The translations under genes and the position numbers were made by a program. Under the pieces are notes generated by a model that saw only the letters and a program-made list of their open reading frames with translations, searched no databases and was not told the origin of the DNA. Shown piece after piece: positions 9,459 to 16,769 of a stretch of DNA of 47,978 bases (position 1 is the stretch's first letter; each line of letters starts with the position of its first letter). The DNA is from Streptomyces sp. Ncost-T10-10d (GTDB lineage: Bacteria > Actinomycetota > Actinomycetes > Streptomycetales > Streptomycetaceae), in the NCBI RefSeq assembly GCF_900091955.1, contig NZ_FMDF01000166.1, forward strand, positions 1-47,978. The letters are read 5' to 3'.

Positions 9459-9784
9459 GTCTGCCCATCCCCGCTGCCTGGTACGCCTGACGAGGCACAG
9501 CTTACGTACCCGGCGCCCGGGGCGCTCAGAGGCCGCGCCCTCGCCCGCCGATCGATTGTCCGGGCGTGGCACGGTCCATGACGGGGAGTGGAGCCGCAGC
9601 CGGTCCCGCACCGAACGGTGTCTGGTCATCAAAGCGGCTGTGGTGACCAGGGGTTGGCGCTGTGAAGGCTGCGGACCCGACGAGTGGGGGCGCGACACGG
9701 ACCCCGCGGGGAGGGGCCGCGGCGACCGGGGCGACGTACCCACGGCCCACGGCCGGGAGCCGCGGCGCGGGCGAGTGAGTGAAG
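9459..9784. other. Intergenic region upstream of the kinase gene
   Basis: No convincing gene. It should hold the minus-strand kinase promoter. I could not define -35/-10 boxes with confidence. Confidence 0.4.
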
Positions 9785-9955
9785 TCACGGTCGCCGTCCC
9801 ACCTGCCGCCGCATCCGTACGCCCACCTGATCCACAACATTCCGGGCACCCCTCCGGGATGACCCCGGGATCAGGAGCCCGATCTCCACCCAGGGGAGTA
9901 CGCCGACTACCCGGAGCTCATCCTCCGGGAGGCCCGGAATTCGGTACGCGGGCAT
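9785..9955 (-). CDS. Possible 56-residue small protein (uncertain)
   Basis: The reverse strand from ATG 9955 reads MPAYRIPGLPEDELRVVGV and continues to a TGA at 9785. A GGAAGGGA ribosome-binding-like site lies 9 nt upstream. By hand count, G/C at third positions is roughly 80-85%, close to real genes here. The exactly opposed plus frame (through EYADYPELILREARNS) has almost equal bias but no start codon and an internal stop. I do not recognise either product. This may be a real small gene or an old coding relic. Confidence 0.3.
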   Translation of the reverse strand: MPAYRIPGLPEDELRVVGVLPWVEIGLLIPGSSRRGARNVVDQVGVRMRRQVGRRP

Positions 9956-10063
9956 GACGTCGTGTCCCTTCCGCGTCCCTAATGTTGAAGTCAAGCGGCG
10001 GGCGCAGCACTCGTCCCCCGAGGTCACACGCCCGTCGCTCCACATCCAGTCAGGAGAGGAACC

Positions 10064-10273
10064 ATGGCGGACACGGCAGCGCGGACCATGATCCGCACAC
10101 GAGGACGCAGGGCCCGTGCCTCGTTCGGCAGCCGCCCGTCGTCCGGGACGCGCCACCCGCTGGTGGCGACGGCGATGGTTCTTCCTCTGGCGGCCCTGCT
10201 CGTGGTCGCCTTCGGCGGCTGGGACGCAGTGGTCACACAGGCGTCGTCCGTGGGCGTGATGCTGGGGCGCTGA
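10064..10273 (+). CDS. Small single-pass membrane protein, 69 residues
   Basis: A basic N-terminus (about 30 residues, many Arg) leads into one hydrophobic helix, ATAMVLPLAALLVVAF (residues 35-50), and a short tail. The start is strong: AGGAGAGG lies 6 nt upstream of ATG 10064. By the positive-inside rule the N-terminus is probably cytoplasmic. No domain is recognisable. It stands alone between the kinase gene and the APH-fold gene. Function unknown; the clear ribosome-binding site and helix make it more likely a gene than chance. Confidence 0.72.
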   Translation: MADTAARTMIRTRGRRARASFGSRPSSGTRHPLVATAMVLPLAALLVVAFGGWDAVVTQASSVGVMLGR

Positions 10274-10280
10274 GCGGCGC

Positions 10281-10310
10281 CCCGGGTCCGGAAGAGCGGT
10301 CCGGACCGGG
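10281..10310 (+). terminator. Hairpin terminator after the 69-residue membrane protein
   Basis: CCCGGGTCCGGA and TCCGGACCGGG form a stem with one bulged G around a short AGAGCGG-type loop, 8 nt after the stop codon. There is no U-tract, as is usual in Streptomyces. Confidence 0.55.
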
Positions 10311-10487
10311 ACATCCGGCCAACAACCCCGTGGGGACGGGGGTGCGGCGGACGGCAGCGTTTGTCCGGTCAGCTGGGGAGCTGACCGGACATCGCGCTGT
10401 CCGGGGTCTTTTCGCGACGCGCGTACGCTCGTCGGCGGGCCCGGCGCGTACCGGGCCGCCCGCACCTGTCCGCCACCGGGGGAGACC

Positions 10488-11459
10488 GTGACCACCGCAG
10501 TCGCACGCGCGCTGGGCGCCCTCGCCCACCGGGCCGCCCACGCCCATCCCGGGCACATCTGTTCCTGCCCGCCACCCGCGGTGCTCGCCGACCGCGCGGA
10601 CGGCACAGTGGTCCGCAGCGGGCCCGTCGTCGCCAAGGCACACGCCCCCGGCACGGACACCTCCGACCTGCTGTCCCGACTGAGCCTCGCGAACGACCCC
10701 CGCCTGGCCGGCGTCTTCCTCGCCCCCCTGCAGCCCCGGCCCCCCTTCCCTCCACCACCATCCAGGGGCCGCCCGGTCACCCTGTGGCCCCACGGCGAGC
10801 CCGTCGACCCCGGCGACCCCGACGCCGCCCCCTGGGAAGAGGCAGCCGTCCTGCTGGCCGGGCTGCACCTGACTCCGGCCCCGCCCTCCCTCGCGCTCCC
10901 GCCCATGCGGGGCCCCGCCAAGGCCTCGCTCGCCGTTGCCCGGATGCACGCCGCCCGGCCCGGCGACCCGGCCGCCACCCCCGTACGCGAAGCGTGGCGC
11001 CGCCTGCCCGCCTGGGCCCGCGGCGAAGCCGCACCGCCCCCGCATCGCTCCCGCTTCCTGTGCCACGGTGATCTGCACCTCGGGCAACTCGTCCGCCATC
11101 CCGCCCCGCGCGGCCGCTGGCTGCTCATCGATGTCGATGACGCCGGCCTCGGCGACCCCGCATGGGACCTCGCCCGCCCCGCCGCCTGGTACGCGGCAGG
11201 GCTGCTGCCACCCGAGGTCTGGCTCCGTTTCCTGGACGCCTACCGGGCGGCCGGCGGGCCTGCCGTACGCGCCGAGGGTGACCCCTGGCCCGAACTGGAC
11301 GTCCCGGCCCGGGCCCTGACCGTTCAGACCGCGGCGCTGGCATTCGCCAAGTCGGCGGCGGAGGGTCGAACTCCGGATGAGGTGGAGCAGACGATGATCG
11401 ACGCCTGTGCCCGAATTGCCTCCCTCCCGCCCGAGTTGGCCGCTGAGCCCTCGTCGTAG
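10488..11459 (+). CDS. Aminoglycoside-phosphotransferase (APH)-fold protein
   Basis: 323 residues. The C-terminal half carries the APH/choline-kinase signature: CHGDLHLGQLV (catalytic Asp about residue 193) and LIDVDDAGLGDPAWDLA, whose Asp is the metal-binding position. The N-terminal half contains GPVVAKAH with a likely ATP-binding Lys but is Pro-rich and divergent. GTG 10488 follows GGGGGAGA. Family members phosphorylate small hydroxyl compounds or aminoglycosides; the substrate is unknown and antibiotic resistance should not be assumed. Followed 68 nt later by a small zinc-ribbon gene on the same strand. Confidence 0.8.
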   Translation: MTTAVARALGALAHRAAHAHPGHICSCPPPAVLADRADGTVVRSGPVVAKAHAPGTDTSDLLSRLSLANDPRLAGVFLAPLQPRPPFPPPPSRGRPVTLWPHGEPVDPGDPDAAPWEEAAVLLAGLHLTPAPPSLALPPMRGPAKASLAVARMHAARPGDPAATPVREAWRRLPAWARGEAAPPPHRSRFLCHGDLHLGQLVRHPAPRGRWLLIDVDDAGLGDPAWDLARPAAWYAAGLLPPEVWLRFLDAYRAAGGPAVRAEGDPWPELDVPARALTVQTAALAFAKSAAEGRTPDEVEQTMIDACARIASLPPELAAEPSS

Positions 11460-11527
11460 GCTGAACCGACCGTCGGCGGGCATGTATTCCGGCGACGGCG
11501 ACCCGACGGCGAGGAGTGAGCCGAACC

Positions 11528-11812
11528 ATGCAGTGTCCCAAGTGCCACGCGCAGATGCAGACGTACAACCGCAATGGCATACAGATCGAACAGTGCAGCG
11601 GCTGCCGGGGGATCTTCCTCGACTACGGCGAGCTGGAGTCCCTGACCCGTATCGAGGCGCAGTGGACGCAGCAGGCCCCGCCCGCGCCGCCCGCCCCGCA
11701 GGCCTACCCGGCCGCCCCGGCGCCCGCCTGGGGCGCCCCGCAGCACCACGGCGGCCACCACGGCGGTCACTACCGGCACAAGAGCTTCGGCCACATGCTC
11801 TTCTCGTCCTGA
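11528..11812 (+). CDS. Small zinc-ribbon (TFIIB-type) protein
   Basis: 94 residues. Two Cys pairs, CPKC (residues 3-6) and CSGC (about 24-27), separated by 17 residues, form a TFIIB-like zinc ribbon followed by GIFLDYGELESL, a pattern typical of this small-protein family. The tail is Pro/Ala/Gln- then Gly/His-rich (HHGGHHGGHY), perhaps another metal-binding stretch. ATG 11528 has GAGGAG 11 nt upstream; GTG 11516 overlaps that site and is rejected. Molecular role unknown, possibly nucleic-acid or metal related. Confidence 0.8.
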   Translation: MQCPKCHAQMQTYNRNGIQIEQCSGCRGIFLDYGELESLTRIEAQWTQQAPPAPPAPQAYPAAPAPAWGAPQHHGGHHGGHYRHKSFGHMLFSS

Positions 11813-11838
11813 GCGGGCCGACACCGGTGAGCGCCTGA

Positions 11839-11873
11839 CCGCGGGCTCGGACGCCTTCCGTCCGGGCCCGCGG
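11839..11873 (+). terminator. Hairpin terminator after the zinc-ribbon gene
   Basis: A 15-nt arm CCGCGGGCTCGGACG pairs with CGTCCGGGCCCGCGG with a single G-T wobble and a 5-nt CCTTC loop, 27 nt after the stop codon. Confidence 0.8.
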
Positions 11874-11930
11874 TGCGTTCCGCCGTCCGGCCGCTCACCA
11901 ACACCCACTGCTGCTGATCGTGGAAACGAC

Positions 11931-11962
11931 AAAGTCCCGGTCGTCGAGACGACCGGGACTTT
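11931..11962 (-). terminator. Terminator of the tRNA operon
   Basis: A perfect inverted repeat, AAAGTCCCGGTCGTC paired with GACGACCGGGACTTT, lies 8 nt beyond the 3' end of the last tRNA-Val on the minus strand. The A/T ends give a short U-tract in either direction. Confidence 0.85.
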
Positions 11963-11969
11963 TACTGCG

Positions 11970-12041
11970 TGCGCGATACTGGGATTGAACCAGTGACCTC
12001 TTCCGTGTCAGGGAAGCGCTCTCCCGCTGAGCTAATCGCGC
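11970..12041 (-). tRNA. tRNA-Val (GAC), copy 1
   Basis: 72 nt cloverleaf. The 5' arm GCGCGAT pairs with ATCGCGC plus discriminator A. D-arm AGCTCAGCGGGAGAGCG, anticodon stem-loop CTTCCCTGACACGGAAG with anticodon GAC, and T-loop GGTTCAATCC are all present. CCA is not encoded. It is identical to copy 2 and is last in a five-tRNA operon. Confidence 0.95.
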
Positions 12042-12065
12042 GAGGGTGAACCTGCGTGTACTGCG

Positions 12066-12137
12066 TGCGCGATACTGGGATTGAACCAGTGACCTCTTCC
12101 GTGTCAGGGAAGCGCTCTCCCGCTGAGCTAATCGCGC
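12066..12137 (-). tRNA. tRNA-Val (GAC), copy 2
   Basis: Identical over all 72 nt to the copy at 11970-12041. The short flank next to the 3' end (ACTGCG on the plus strand) is also shared, which points to a recent tandem duplication with a 96-nt period. Confidence 0.95.
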
Positions 12138-12156
12138 GGGGATCCTTGCGGATCAG

Positions 12157-12228
12157 TGGACGATACTGGGATTGAACCAGTGACCCCTTCCGTGTCAGGG
12201 AAGTGCTCTCCCGCTGAGCTAATCGTCC
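12157..12228 (-). tRNA. tRNA-Val (GAC), copy 3 with a different acceptor arm
   Basis: 72 nt, anticodon GAC. The acceptor arm is GGACGAT/ATCGTCC instead of GCGCGAT/ATCGCGC, and there are substitutions in the D-arm and variable region (AGCACTT, AAGGGGTC). The fold stays intact with compensating pairs, so it is a functional older copy. Confidence 0.95.
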
Positions 12229-12232
12229 TTGG

Positions 12233-12303
12233 AGGTGGAGACGGGATTTGAACCCGTGTAGACGGCTTTGCAGGCCGTTGCCTCGCCTCTCGGCCACTCC
12301 ACC
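12233..12303 (-). tRNA. tRNA-Cys (GCA)
   Basis: 71 nt. Acceptor arm GGTGGAG/CTCCACC with discriminator U73, the known identity element for tRNA-Cys. The anticodon loop CTGCAAA gives GCA, and the T-loop is GGTTCAAATCC. It lies between tRNA-Gly and the tRNA-Val genes with spacers of 4 nt on the Val side and 37 nt on the Gly side. Confidence 0.96.
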
Positions 12304-12340
12304 AGGAGTGAGGGTTCGGGAAGATCCCCCACTTTCTGCG

Positions 12341-12413
12341 AGCGGACGACCAGGTTCGAACTGGCGACCTCAACCTTGGCAAGGTTGCGCTCTACCAACT
12401 GAGCTACGTCCGC
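12341..12413 (-). tRNA. tRNA-Gly (GCC)
   Basis: 73 nt. Acceptor arm GCGGACG/CGTCCGC with U73, D-arm AGCTCAGTTGGTAGAGC, anticodon loop TTGCCAA (GCC), T-arm CCAGTTCGAACCTGG. First gene of the operon, about 36 nt after the predicted transcription start. Confidence 0.96.
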
Positions 12414-12455
12414 TTGTCTTTCCCGGTCCGCTTGCGCGTCCCGGCGACGTGTTGA

Positions 12456-12483
12456 ACTCTAGCGGATTCCTGGGCCAGTACAA
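12456..12483 (-). promoter_or_regulatory. Promoter of the Gly-Cys-Val tRNA operon
   Basis: On the minus strand TTGTAC (12483-12478) and TAGAGT (12461-12456) are separated by 16 nt. The -10 box fits the Streptomyces vegetative consensus TAGRRT. The start point would be near 12449. Confidence 0.65.
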
Positions 12484-12545
12484 AAACGCGTTTGTGCAGC
12501 GTGCTGGGGTGCGTTCGCCCCGGCGCAGGTCAGCACGCGCCGTCC

Positions 12546-12551
12546 TAGACT
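12546..12551 (+). promoter_or_regulatory. -10 box of pabB, implying a leaderless mRNA
   Basis: TAGACT ends 7 nt before GTG 12559, so transcription would begin at or next to the start codon. No Shine-Dalgarno site precedes that GTG. No good -35 box is visible. Confidence 0.55.
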
Positions 12552-12558
12552 CAACGGC

Positions 12559-13611
12559 GTGCACGACCTCGCTCCGATGGCCCGCTTCGGCGGCCTCGTC
12601 GCGTCCGATCTGCAGGACGTGACCAATGATCCCGCAGCCCTCGACTCGTCCGGATTCTGGGCCGTATCCGCCGATTTCGAGGGCCGCCTCGTCTGCGCGC
12701 GCTTCGCCGCCGTACGTACCGAGGCGGTGCCCGACCCGGTACGCGGTGTCTGGTGCGGCCCCGCGGCCGGTGACTGGAACTCGTCCCTGGACCGTGCCGC
12801 GTACACCGCGGGCGTCCGGCGGATCCGCGAGTACATCGCGGCGGGCGAGGTCTACCAGGCCAACCTCTGCCGGGTGATGACCGCGGCACTGCCCGACCCG
12901 GCCGCCGCGGACGTGGACGCGCTGACCGCGCTGCTGGCGCGCGGCAACCCCGCCCCGTACGCAGGAACGATTCGGCTGCCCGCGCACGGCGTGGAGATCG
13001 CTACAGCCTCCCCCGAACTCTTCCTGAGGCGCGACGGCCGGATCGTCGAGTCCGGACCGATCAAGGGCACCGGACGGACCGAGGACGATCTGCTGGAGAA
13101 GGACCACGCCGAGAACGTGATGATCGTCGACCTGGTCCGCAACGACCTCGGCCGGGTCTGCGCCACCGGATCGGTCACGGTCCCCGACCTCTGTGTGGTG
13201 GAGAAGCATCCGGGCCTCGTCCACCTCGTCTCCACCGTGCGCGGAGAGCTTGCCGAAGGCGTCGGCTGGCCCGAACTCCTCGACGCGGCATTTCCGCCCG
13301 GCTCCGTCACCGGGGCACCCAAGTCCAGCGCCCTCAGGATCATCGAGGAACTGGAGACCGCACCGCGCGGGCCCTATTGCGGCGGCATCGGCTGGGTCGA
13401 CGCCGACCGCCGAACCGCCTCCCTGGCTGTCGGCATACGGACCTTCTGGATCGACCGGACCCGGACCGCACCGGTACTCCGCTTCGGCACCGGGGCCGGC
13501 ATCACCTGGGGCTCCGACCCGGAGCGCGAATGGGACGAGACCGAACTCAAGGCCTCCCGGCTGCTCGCTGTAGCGTCGGGCGCCTACGAAGCGACTGGAA
13601 GGACCGCGTGA
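12559..13611 (+). CDS. pabB: Aminodeoxychorismate synthase component I (PabB-like chorismate-binding enzyme)
   Basis: 350 residues of chorismate-binding fold. Motifs: SPELFLRR, PIKGTGR (Lys about residue 169), MIVDLVRNDLGR and GSVTGAPKSSALRIIEELE. The PIKGT form carries the Lys that distinguishes aminodeoxychorismate synthase from anthranilate synthase (PIAGT), so this is PabB rather than TrpE. It makes 4-amino-4-deoxychorismate for p-aminobenzoate and folate, using ammonia from a PabA subunit not encoded here. It is shorter than most PabB proteins at the N-terminus. GTG 12559 has no ribosome-binding site but sits 7 nt after a TAGACT -10 box. Its stop overlaps the pabC start (TGATG). Confidence 0.88.
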   Translation: MHDLAPMARFGGLVASDLQDVTNDPAALDSSGFWAVSADFEGRLVCARFAAVRTEAVPDPVRGVWCGPAAGDWNSSLDRAAYTAGVRRIREYIAAGEVYQANLCRVMTAALPDPAAADVDALTALLARGNPAPYAGTIRLPAHGVEIATASPELFLRRDGRIVESGPIKGTGRTEDDLLEKDHAENVMIVDLVRNDLGRVCATGSVTVPDLCVVEKHPGLVHLVSTVRGELAEGVGWPELLDAAFPPGSVTGAPKSSALRIIEELETAPRGPYCGGIGWVDADRRTASLAVGIRTFWIDRTRTAPVLRFGTGAGITWGSDPEREWDETELKASRLLAVASGAYEATGRTA

Positions 13612-14432
13612 TGAGGATTTGGGTCAACGGCGAACTGCGGGACGCCGACGACGCCCGGGTGTCCGTGCTCGACCACGGACTCACCGTGGGGGACGGCATC
13701 TTCGAGACGGTCAAGGCCGTCGACGGCAGGCCCTTCGCCCTCACCCGCCACCTCGACCGGCTGTCCCGCTCCGCCCGCGGCCTCGGCCTCCCGGCCCCCG
13801 ACCTCGACGAGGTGCGCCGCGCCTGCACCGCCGTCATCGACGCCAACCCGATGGCGCTCGGCCGGCTGCGCATCACCTACACCGGAGGACTCTCCCCGCT
13901 CGGCTCCGACCGCGGCAACGCCGGCCCCGGCCTCGTCGTCGCCCTGGGGGAGGCGGGGCGCCGCCCCGACACCACCGCCGTGATCACCGTCCCCTGGACC
14001 CGCAACGAACGCAGTGCGCTCGCCGGGCTCAAGACCACCTCGTACGCCGAGAACGTCGTCGCCCTCGCCCGCGCCCATGAGCACGGCGCGTCGGAGGCGC
14101 TCTTCGCCAACACGGTCGGACAGCTCTGCGAAGGCACCGGGTCCAATGTCTTCGTCGTCCTCGACGGGCAGGCCCACACCCCGCCGGTCGCCTCCGGCTG
14201 CCTGGCAGGGATCACCCGTGCACTGGCCGTGGAGTGGACGGGGGCCGTGGAGACCGACCTGCCGTTCGATGCCCTGGAACGGGCCGAGGAGATCTTCCTG
14301 ACCTCCACGCTGCGTGACGTGCAGGCCGTCCACCGGGTGGACGGACGGGAGCTGCCCGGCGGGCCCGGACCGGTGACCGCAAAGGCCATGCGGATCTTCG
14401 ACGAGCGGGCCGGGAACGACCTCGACCCGTAA
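13611..14432 (+). CDS. pabC: Aminodeoxychorismate lyase (PLP fold type IV)
   Basis: 273 residues of the class-IV aminotransferase fold. MRIWVNGEL and the VSVLDHGLTVGDGIFET segment (about residues 18-35) are typical. The PLP Schiff-base Lys is probably K141 in GLKTTSYAENV. The phosphate-binding EGTGSNVF and the ITR after SGCLAG also fit. With pabB directly upstream and a 1-nt overlap, the likely reaction is removal of pyruvate from 4-amino-4-deoxychorismate to give p-aminobenzoate. Branched-chain or D-amino-acid aminotransferase is the main alternative, made less likely by the pabB coupling. Confidence 0.87.
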   Translation: MRIWVNGELRDADDARVSVLDHGLTVGDGIFETVKAVDGRPFALTRHLDRLSRSARGLGLPAPDLDEVRRACTAVIDANPMALGRLRITYTGGLSPLGSDRGNAGPGLVVALGEAGRRPDTTAVITVPWTRNERSALAGLKTTSYAENVVALARAHEHGASEALFANTVGQLCEGTGSNVFVVLDGQAHTPPVASGCLAGITRALAVEWTGAVETDLPFDALERAEEIFLTSTLRDVQAVHRVDGRELPGGPGPVTAKAMRIFDERAGNDLDP

Positions 14433-14496
14433 AACGCGTACCTCCAACCCGTAAAACAGGGTGACGGGCAGGGGCTCAGCGGATAGAACGTCTCCG

Positions 14497-15333
14497 ATGA
14501 CCACGACCCTCCGGCCGACCGGGCCGATCCAGCAAGGCGCCGACGGCGCGAAGAGCCGTATGTACGACGTATGCGACAACGGGCGGCCCGTCGGCGCCGT
14601 CGAGATCGGCACGGATCCCGGGTTCGGCGAGAGGGCGGGCGTGCTCCGCTCCCTGCACATCGACGAATCCCGCCGCAGGCGCGGCCGCGGCACCATCGCG
14701 GCACTGGCCGCCGAAGAGGTGCTGCGCGGCTGGGGCTGCACCCAGATGATGGTGGCGGTCCCGGCGGAGGACACCGCGGGGCAAGGACTGGCCACAGCGC
14801 TGGGCTACACCGAGCGCAGCAGGAACATGGTCAAGACACTGCCGCAGACCCCACCCGCGCTGCCGGACGGTGTCGCTGCCCGCCCGATGACGGACGACGA
14901 ATTCGCGCAATGGGAGCGCGACGCGATCACCGGCTATGCGCAGACCTGGATCGACCGTGGCGTCCCGGTGGAACAGGCCATGAGGAAGGCCGAGACCAGC
15001 CATGCCCAGAACCTGCCGCACGGCCTCGCCACCGAGGGAGCGCATCTGCACGTCCTCGTCCACGAGGACGAGGTCGTGGGACATGTCTGGGTGGCGAGGC
15101 ACGAAATGCATCCGGGGATGCTGATGGGATTCGTGTTCGACGTCGAGGTGCGTGAGGAGTTCCGGGGGCGGGGGCACGGCCGGGCGCTGATGCTCGAGGC
15201 CGAACGCATCGTGCTCGGGGCGGGCGACGACCGGATCGGACTGCATGTCCTCGCCTCCAACACGCCGGCCCTGCGACTGTACGAGTCGCTCGGTTACCGA
15301 ACGACTCAGTACAACCTGGCCAAGACGCTCTAG
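14497..15333 (+). CDS. Protein with two GNAT acetyltransferase domains
   Basis: 278 residues. The N-terminal half has a GNAT core with RSLHIDESRRRRGRG (about 50-64) and an LGY segment; its loop is RRGRGT. The second half has VFDVEVREEFRGRGHGRAL (acetyl-CoA loop RGRGHG) and ends ALRLYESLGYRTTQYNL. Tandem GNAT architecture often means one catalytic and one structural domain; here the C-terminal one is closest to the canonical motif. ATG 14497 is the first reasonable start; no strong ribosome-binding site. Substrate unknown. Converges on the DsbA-like gene with a 13-nt gap. Confidence 0.85.
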   Translation: MTTTLRPTGPIQQGADGAKSRMYDVCDNGRPVGAVEIGTDPGFGERAGVLRSLHIDESRRRRGRGTIAALAAEEVLRGWGCTQMMVAVPAEDTAGQGLATALGYTERSRNMVKTLPQTPPALPDGVAARPMTDDEFAQWERDAITGYAQTWIDRGVPVEQAMRKAETSHAQNLPHGLATEGAHLHVLVHEDEVVGHVWVARHEMHPGMLMGFVFDVEVREEFRGRGHGRALMLEAERIVLGAGDDRIGLHVLASNTPALRLYESLGYRTTQYNLAKTL

Positions 15334-15346
15334 GAGCCGCGTCGGC

Positions 15347-15862
15347 TCAGCCCTGCTCGGCGAGCAGCCGGTCGGCGATCTCCTCGATCCGTTCGCGCAG
15401 CCCGTCCTGGCTCTTGCCGCCGTCCAGCCGCTCGTCGCCGATCACATACGTCGGCGTGCCGGTGACCCCGATCGCCTTGCCCTCGGCCTGGTCGGCGTCG
15501 ACGATCAGCATGTGGCGTCCGTCGATCAGCGCGGTGTCCATCTCCTCGGCGTCCAGGCCGAGTTCCCGCGCCACCTCGATCAGCAGCGGCTCGCCGGTGC
15601 GGCCGAGGTCGTCGGTACGGGCGAGAACCGCCTCGATGTACGGCCAGTCCTTGCCCTGGGCCGCCGCCTCCTCGGCGGCCTGCGCGGCGGCGTAGGCGTG
15701 TTTGTGCTTCTCCAGCGGGAAGTGCCGCAGCCGCACCTCGAGGCGGTCGCCGTACTTGGCCCGCAGGGCGTGCACATCGGTGAGGGCCTGGTGACAGTCG
15801 GGGCACTGGAGTTCGCACCAGACGTCGAGGACGACGGGCGCTGCGGGGATGGAATCGCTCAT
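15347..15862 (-). CDS. DsbA-family thioredoxin-fold oxidoreductase
   Basis: 171 residues with a CPDC redox motif at C20-C23 after VLDVWCELQ, the alpha-helical insertion of DsbA proteins and a cis-Pro segment VTGTPTYVIG. No signal peptide, so it is probably cytoplasmic (FrnE-like) and may reduce or isomerise disulfides or act on small thiols. The second half, with GLDAEEMD and EGKAIGVTGTP, fits this family closely. ATG 15862 gives a natural N-terminus (MSDSIPAAPV). Single gene, divergent from the membrane protein at 16065. Confidence 0.87.
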   Translation of the reverse strand: MSDSIPAAPVVLDVWCELQCPDCHQALTDVHALRAKYGDRLEVRLRHFPLEKHKHAYAAAQAAEEAAAQGKDWPYIEAVLARTDDLGRTGEPLLIEVARELGLDAEEMDTALIDGRHMLIVDADQAEGKAIGVTGTPTYVIGDERLDGGKSQDGLRERIEEIADRLLAEQG

Positions 15863-16064
15863 GCGGCCAGTCTCCCAGGGCCCGGGCGGGCGTCCCAATC
15901 GGCAGCCGGTCCGCGCCGGCTCCGTACGGCCGGATCGCCTCCGATCGGCACCTGGGGAGGATTCCGGCCCTGAAATGTCCCTGATGTGGTCTCGGATCGT
16001 GGCCGTCCGGGCGATGACCGGTGCAGGATGGAAGGGACGTTTCCCCTTGCGCCTGGAGGCCCCG

Positions 16065-16526
16065 ATGCTTGCCGAGACCATCTGTTCCGCGGCGTCCGCG
16101 GCGGGCTTGGGCATCGCCGCCGTCACCGCGTACCGGAAGCGCTTCCTCGCCGCGGCCCGGATCGCCGCCTACTCCCTGGTGCCGATCGGCCTGGTGCTGA
16201 CCGGCGTCGTGGACTGGGTTGCCGGAATCGCCTTCAGGCCGAGCGTCTGGATCGGCTTCGGGCTGCTCGCCGTGGCCTGGCTGTTGTTCATGACCACTCG
16301 TGCGGTCGAGCGCTGCGGCGTCGGTACCCGTAAGGAACGCAAGGCCGCCGCCCGGGCGGCGCGGAGCGAGGCCATTGCTCCTGCGGCTTCGGCGCCCTCC
16401 TTGGGGTCCGGGCTCCCGGCGACGCAGCCGCAGGCGCGTCCGAAGACGAAGCCGAAGCAGCAGTCCGCCTCGTCGGGCGAGGACTTCAGCGACATCGAGG
16501 CCATCCTGAAGAAGCACGGAATCTGA
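16065..16526 (+). CDS. Membrane protein of unknown function, 153 residues
   Basis: About three hydrophobic segments in the first 85 residues (ICSAASAAGLGIAAVT, AAYSLVPIGLVLTGVVDWV and WIGFGLLAVAWLLFMTT). A basic, Ala/Lys/Pro-rich cytoplasmic tail follows, ending in the acidic EDFSDIEAILKKHGI. That conserved-looking tail could bind a partner. ATG 16065 has GGAGG 6 nt upstream. No known domain was recognised. Confidence 0.75.
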   Translation: MLAETICSAASAAGLGIAAVTAYRKRFLAAARIAAYSLVPIGLVLTGVVDWVAGIAFRPSVWIGFGLLAVAWLLFMTTRAVERCGVGTRKERKAAARAARSEAIAPAASAPSLGSGLPATQPQARPKTKPKQQSASSGEDFSDIEAILKKHGI

Positions 16527-16532
16527 CCCGCA

Positions 16533-16558
16533 CCCCCGCCTTCTTCCGGCGGGGAGTG
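16533..16558 (+). terminator. Possible terminator after the 153-residue membrane protein
   Basis: CCCCGCC and GGCGGGG pair across a TTCTTCC-type loop; the outer stem continues with a bulge. It lies just after the stop codon. Confidence 0.5.
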
Positions 16559-16572
16559 TGTGCCCTCGATGG

Positions 16573-16586
16573 ATGAATCGATTCAT
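16573..16586. promoter_or_regulatory. Operator 1 of the LacI-type regulator
   Basis: A perfect 14-bp palindrome, ATGAATCGATTCAT, with the central CG typical of LacI-family operators. It ends 8 nt upstream of the predicted -35 box. Confidence 0.7.
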
Positions 16587-16594
16587 GGCTCGCC

Positions 16595-16623
16595 TTGACG
16601 GGGTACGGGGATGAAGCTAGCGT
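16595..16623 (+). promoter_or_regulatory. Promoter of the LacI-type regulator gene
   Basis: TTGACG (16595-16600) and TAGCGT (16618-16623) are separated by exactly 17 nt, a good match to the Streptomyces vegetative promoter. It is bracketed by the two operator-like palindromes. Confidence 0.75.
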
Positions 16624-16632
16624 CCCGATCGC

Positions 16633-16647
16633 ATTGAAACAATTCAT
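16633..16647. promoter_or_regulatory. Operator 2 of the LacI-type regulator
   Basis: ATTGAAACAATTCAT is a degenerate copy of operator 1, just downstream of the predicted start point. Binding there would block initiation, consistent with autorepression. Confidence 0.55.
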
Positions 16648-16769
16648 TCCGTTGTGGGTGATCCCCGGGAAACCGGCCCGGGGTGACGGAACGCCTCGTA
16701 ACGGCGTCCGTACGACGGGGTGACGCGCCGCGGACCGGTGCGGCCGAGGACATCAGTGGGGCAGGGCAA

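Noticed and set aside
8628..9581. 317-residue plus-strand frame opposite the Ser/Thr kinase
   Set aside because: The minus strand shows all kinase motifs. The plus frame has none and is Arg/His-rich.
10488..11459. Aminoglycoside resistance gene
   Set aside because: The APH fold is clear but the N-terminal half is divergent and no resistance context is present, so only the fold is claimed.
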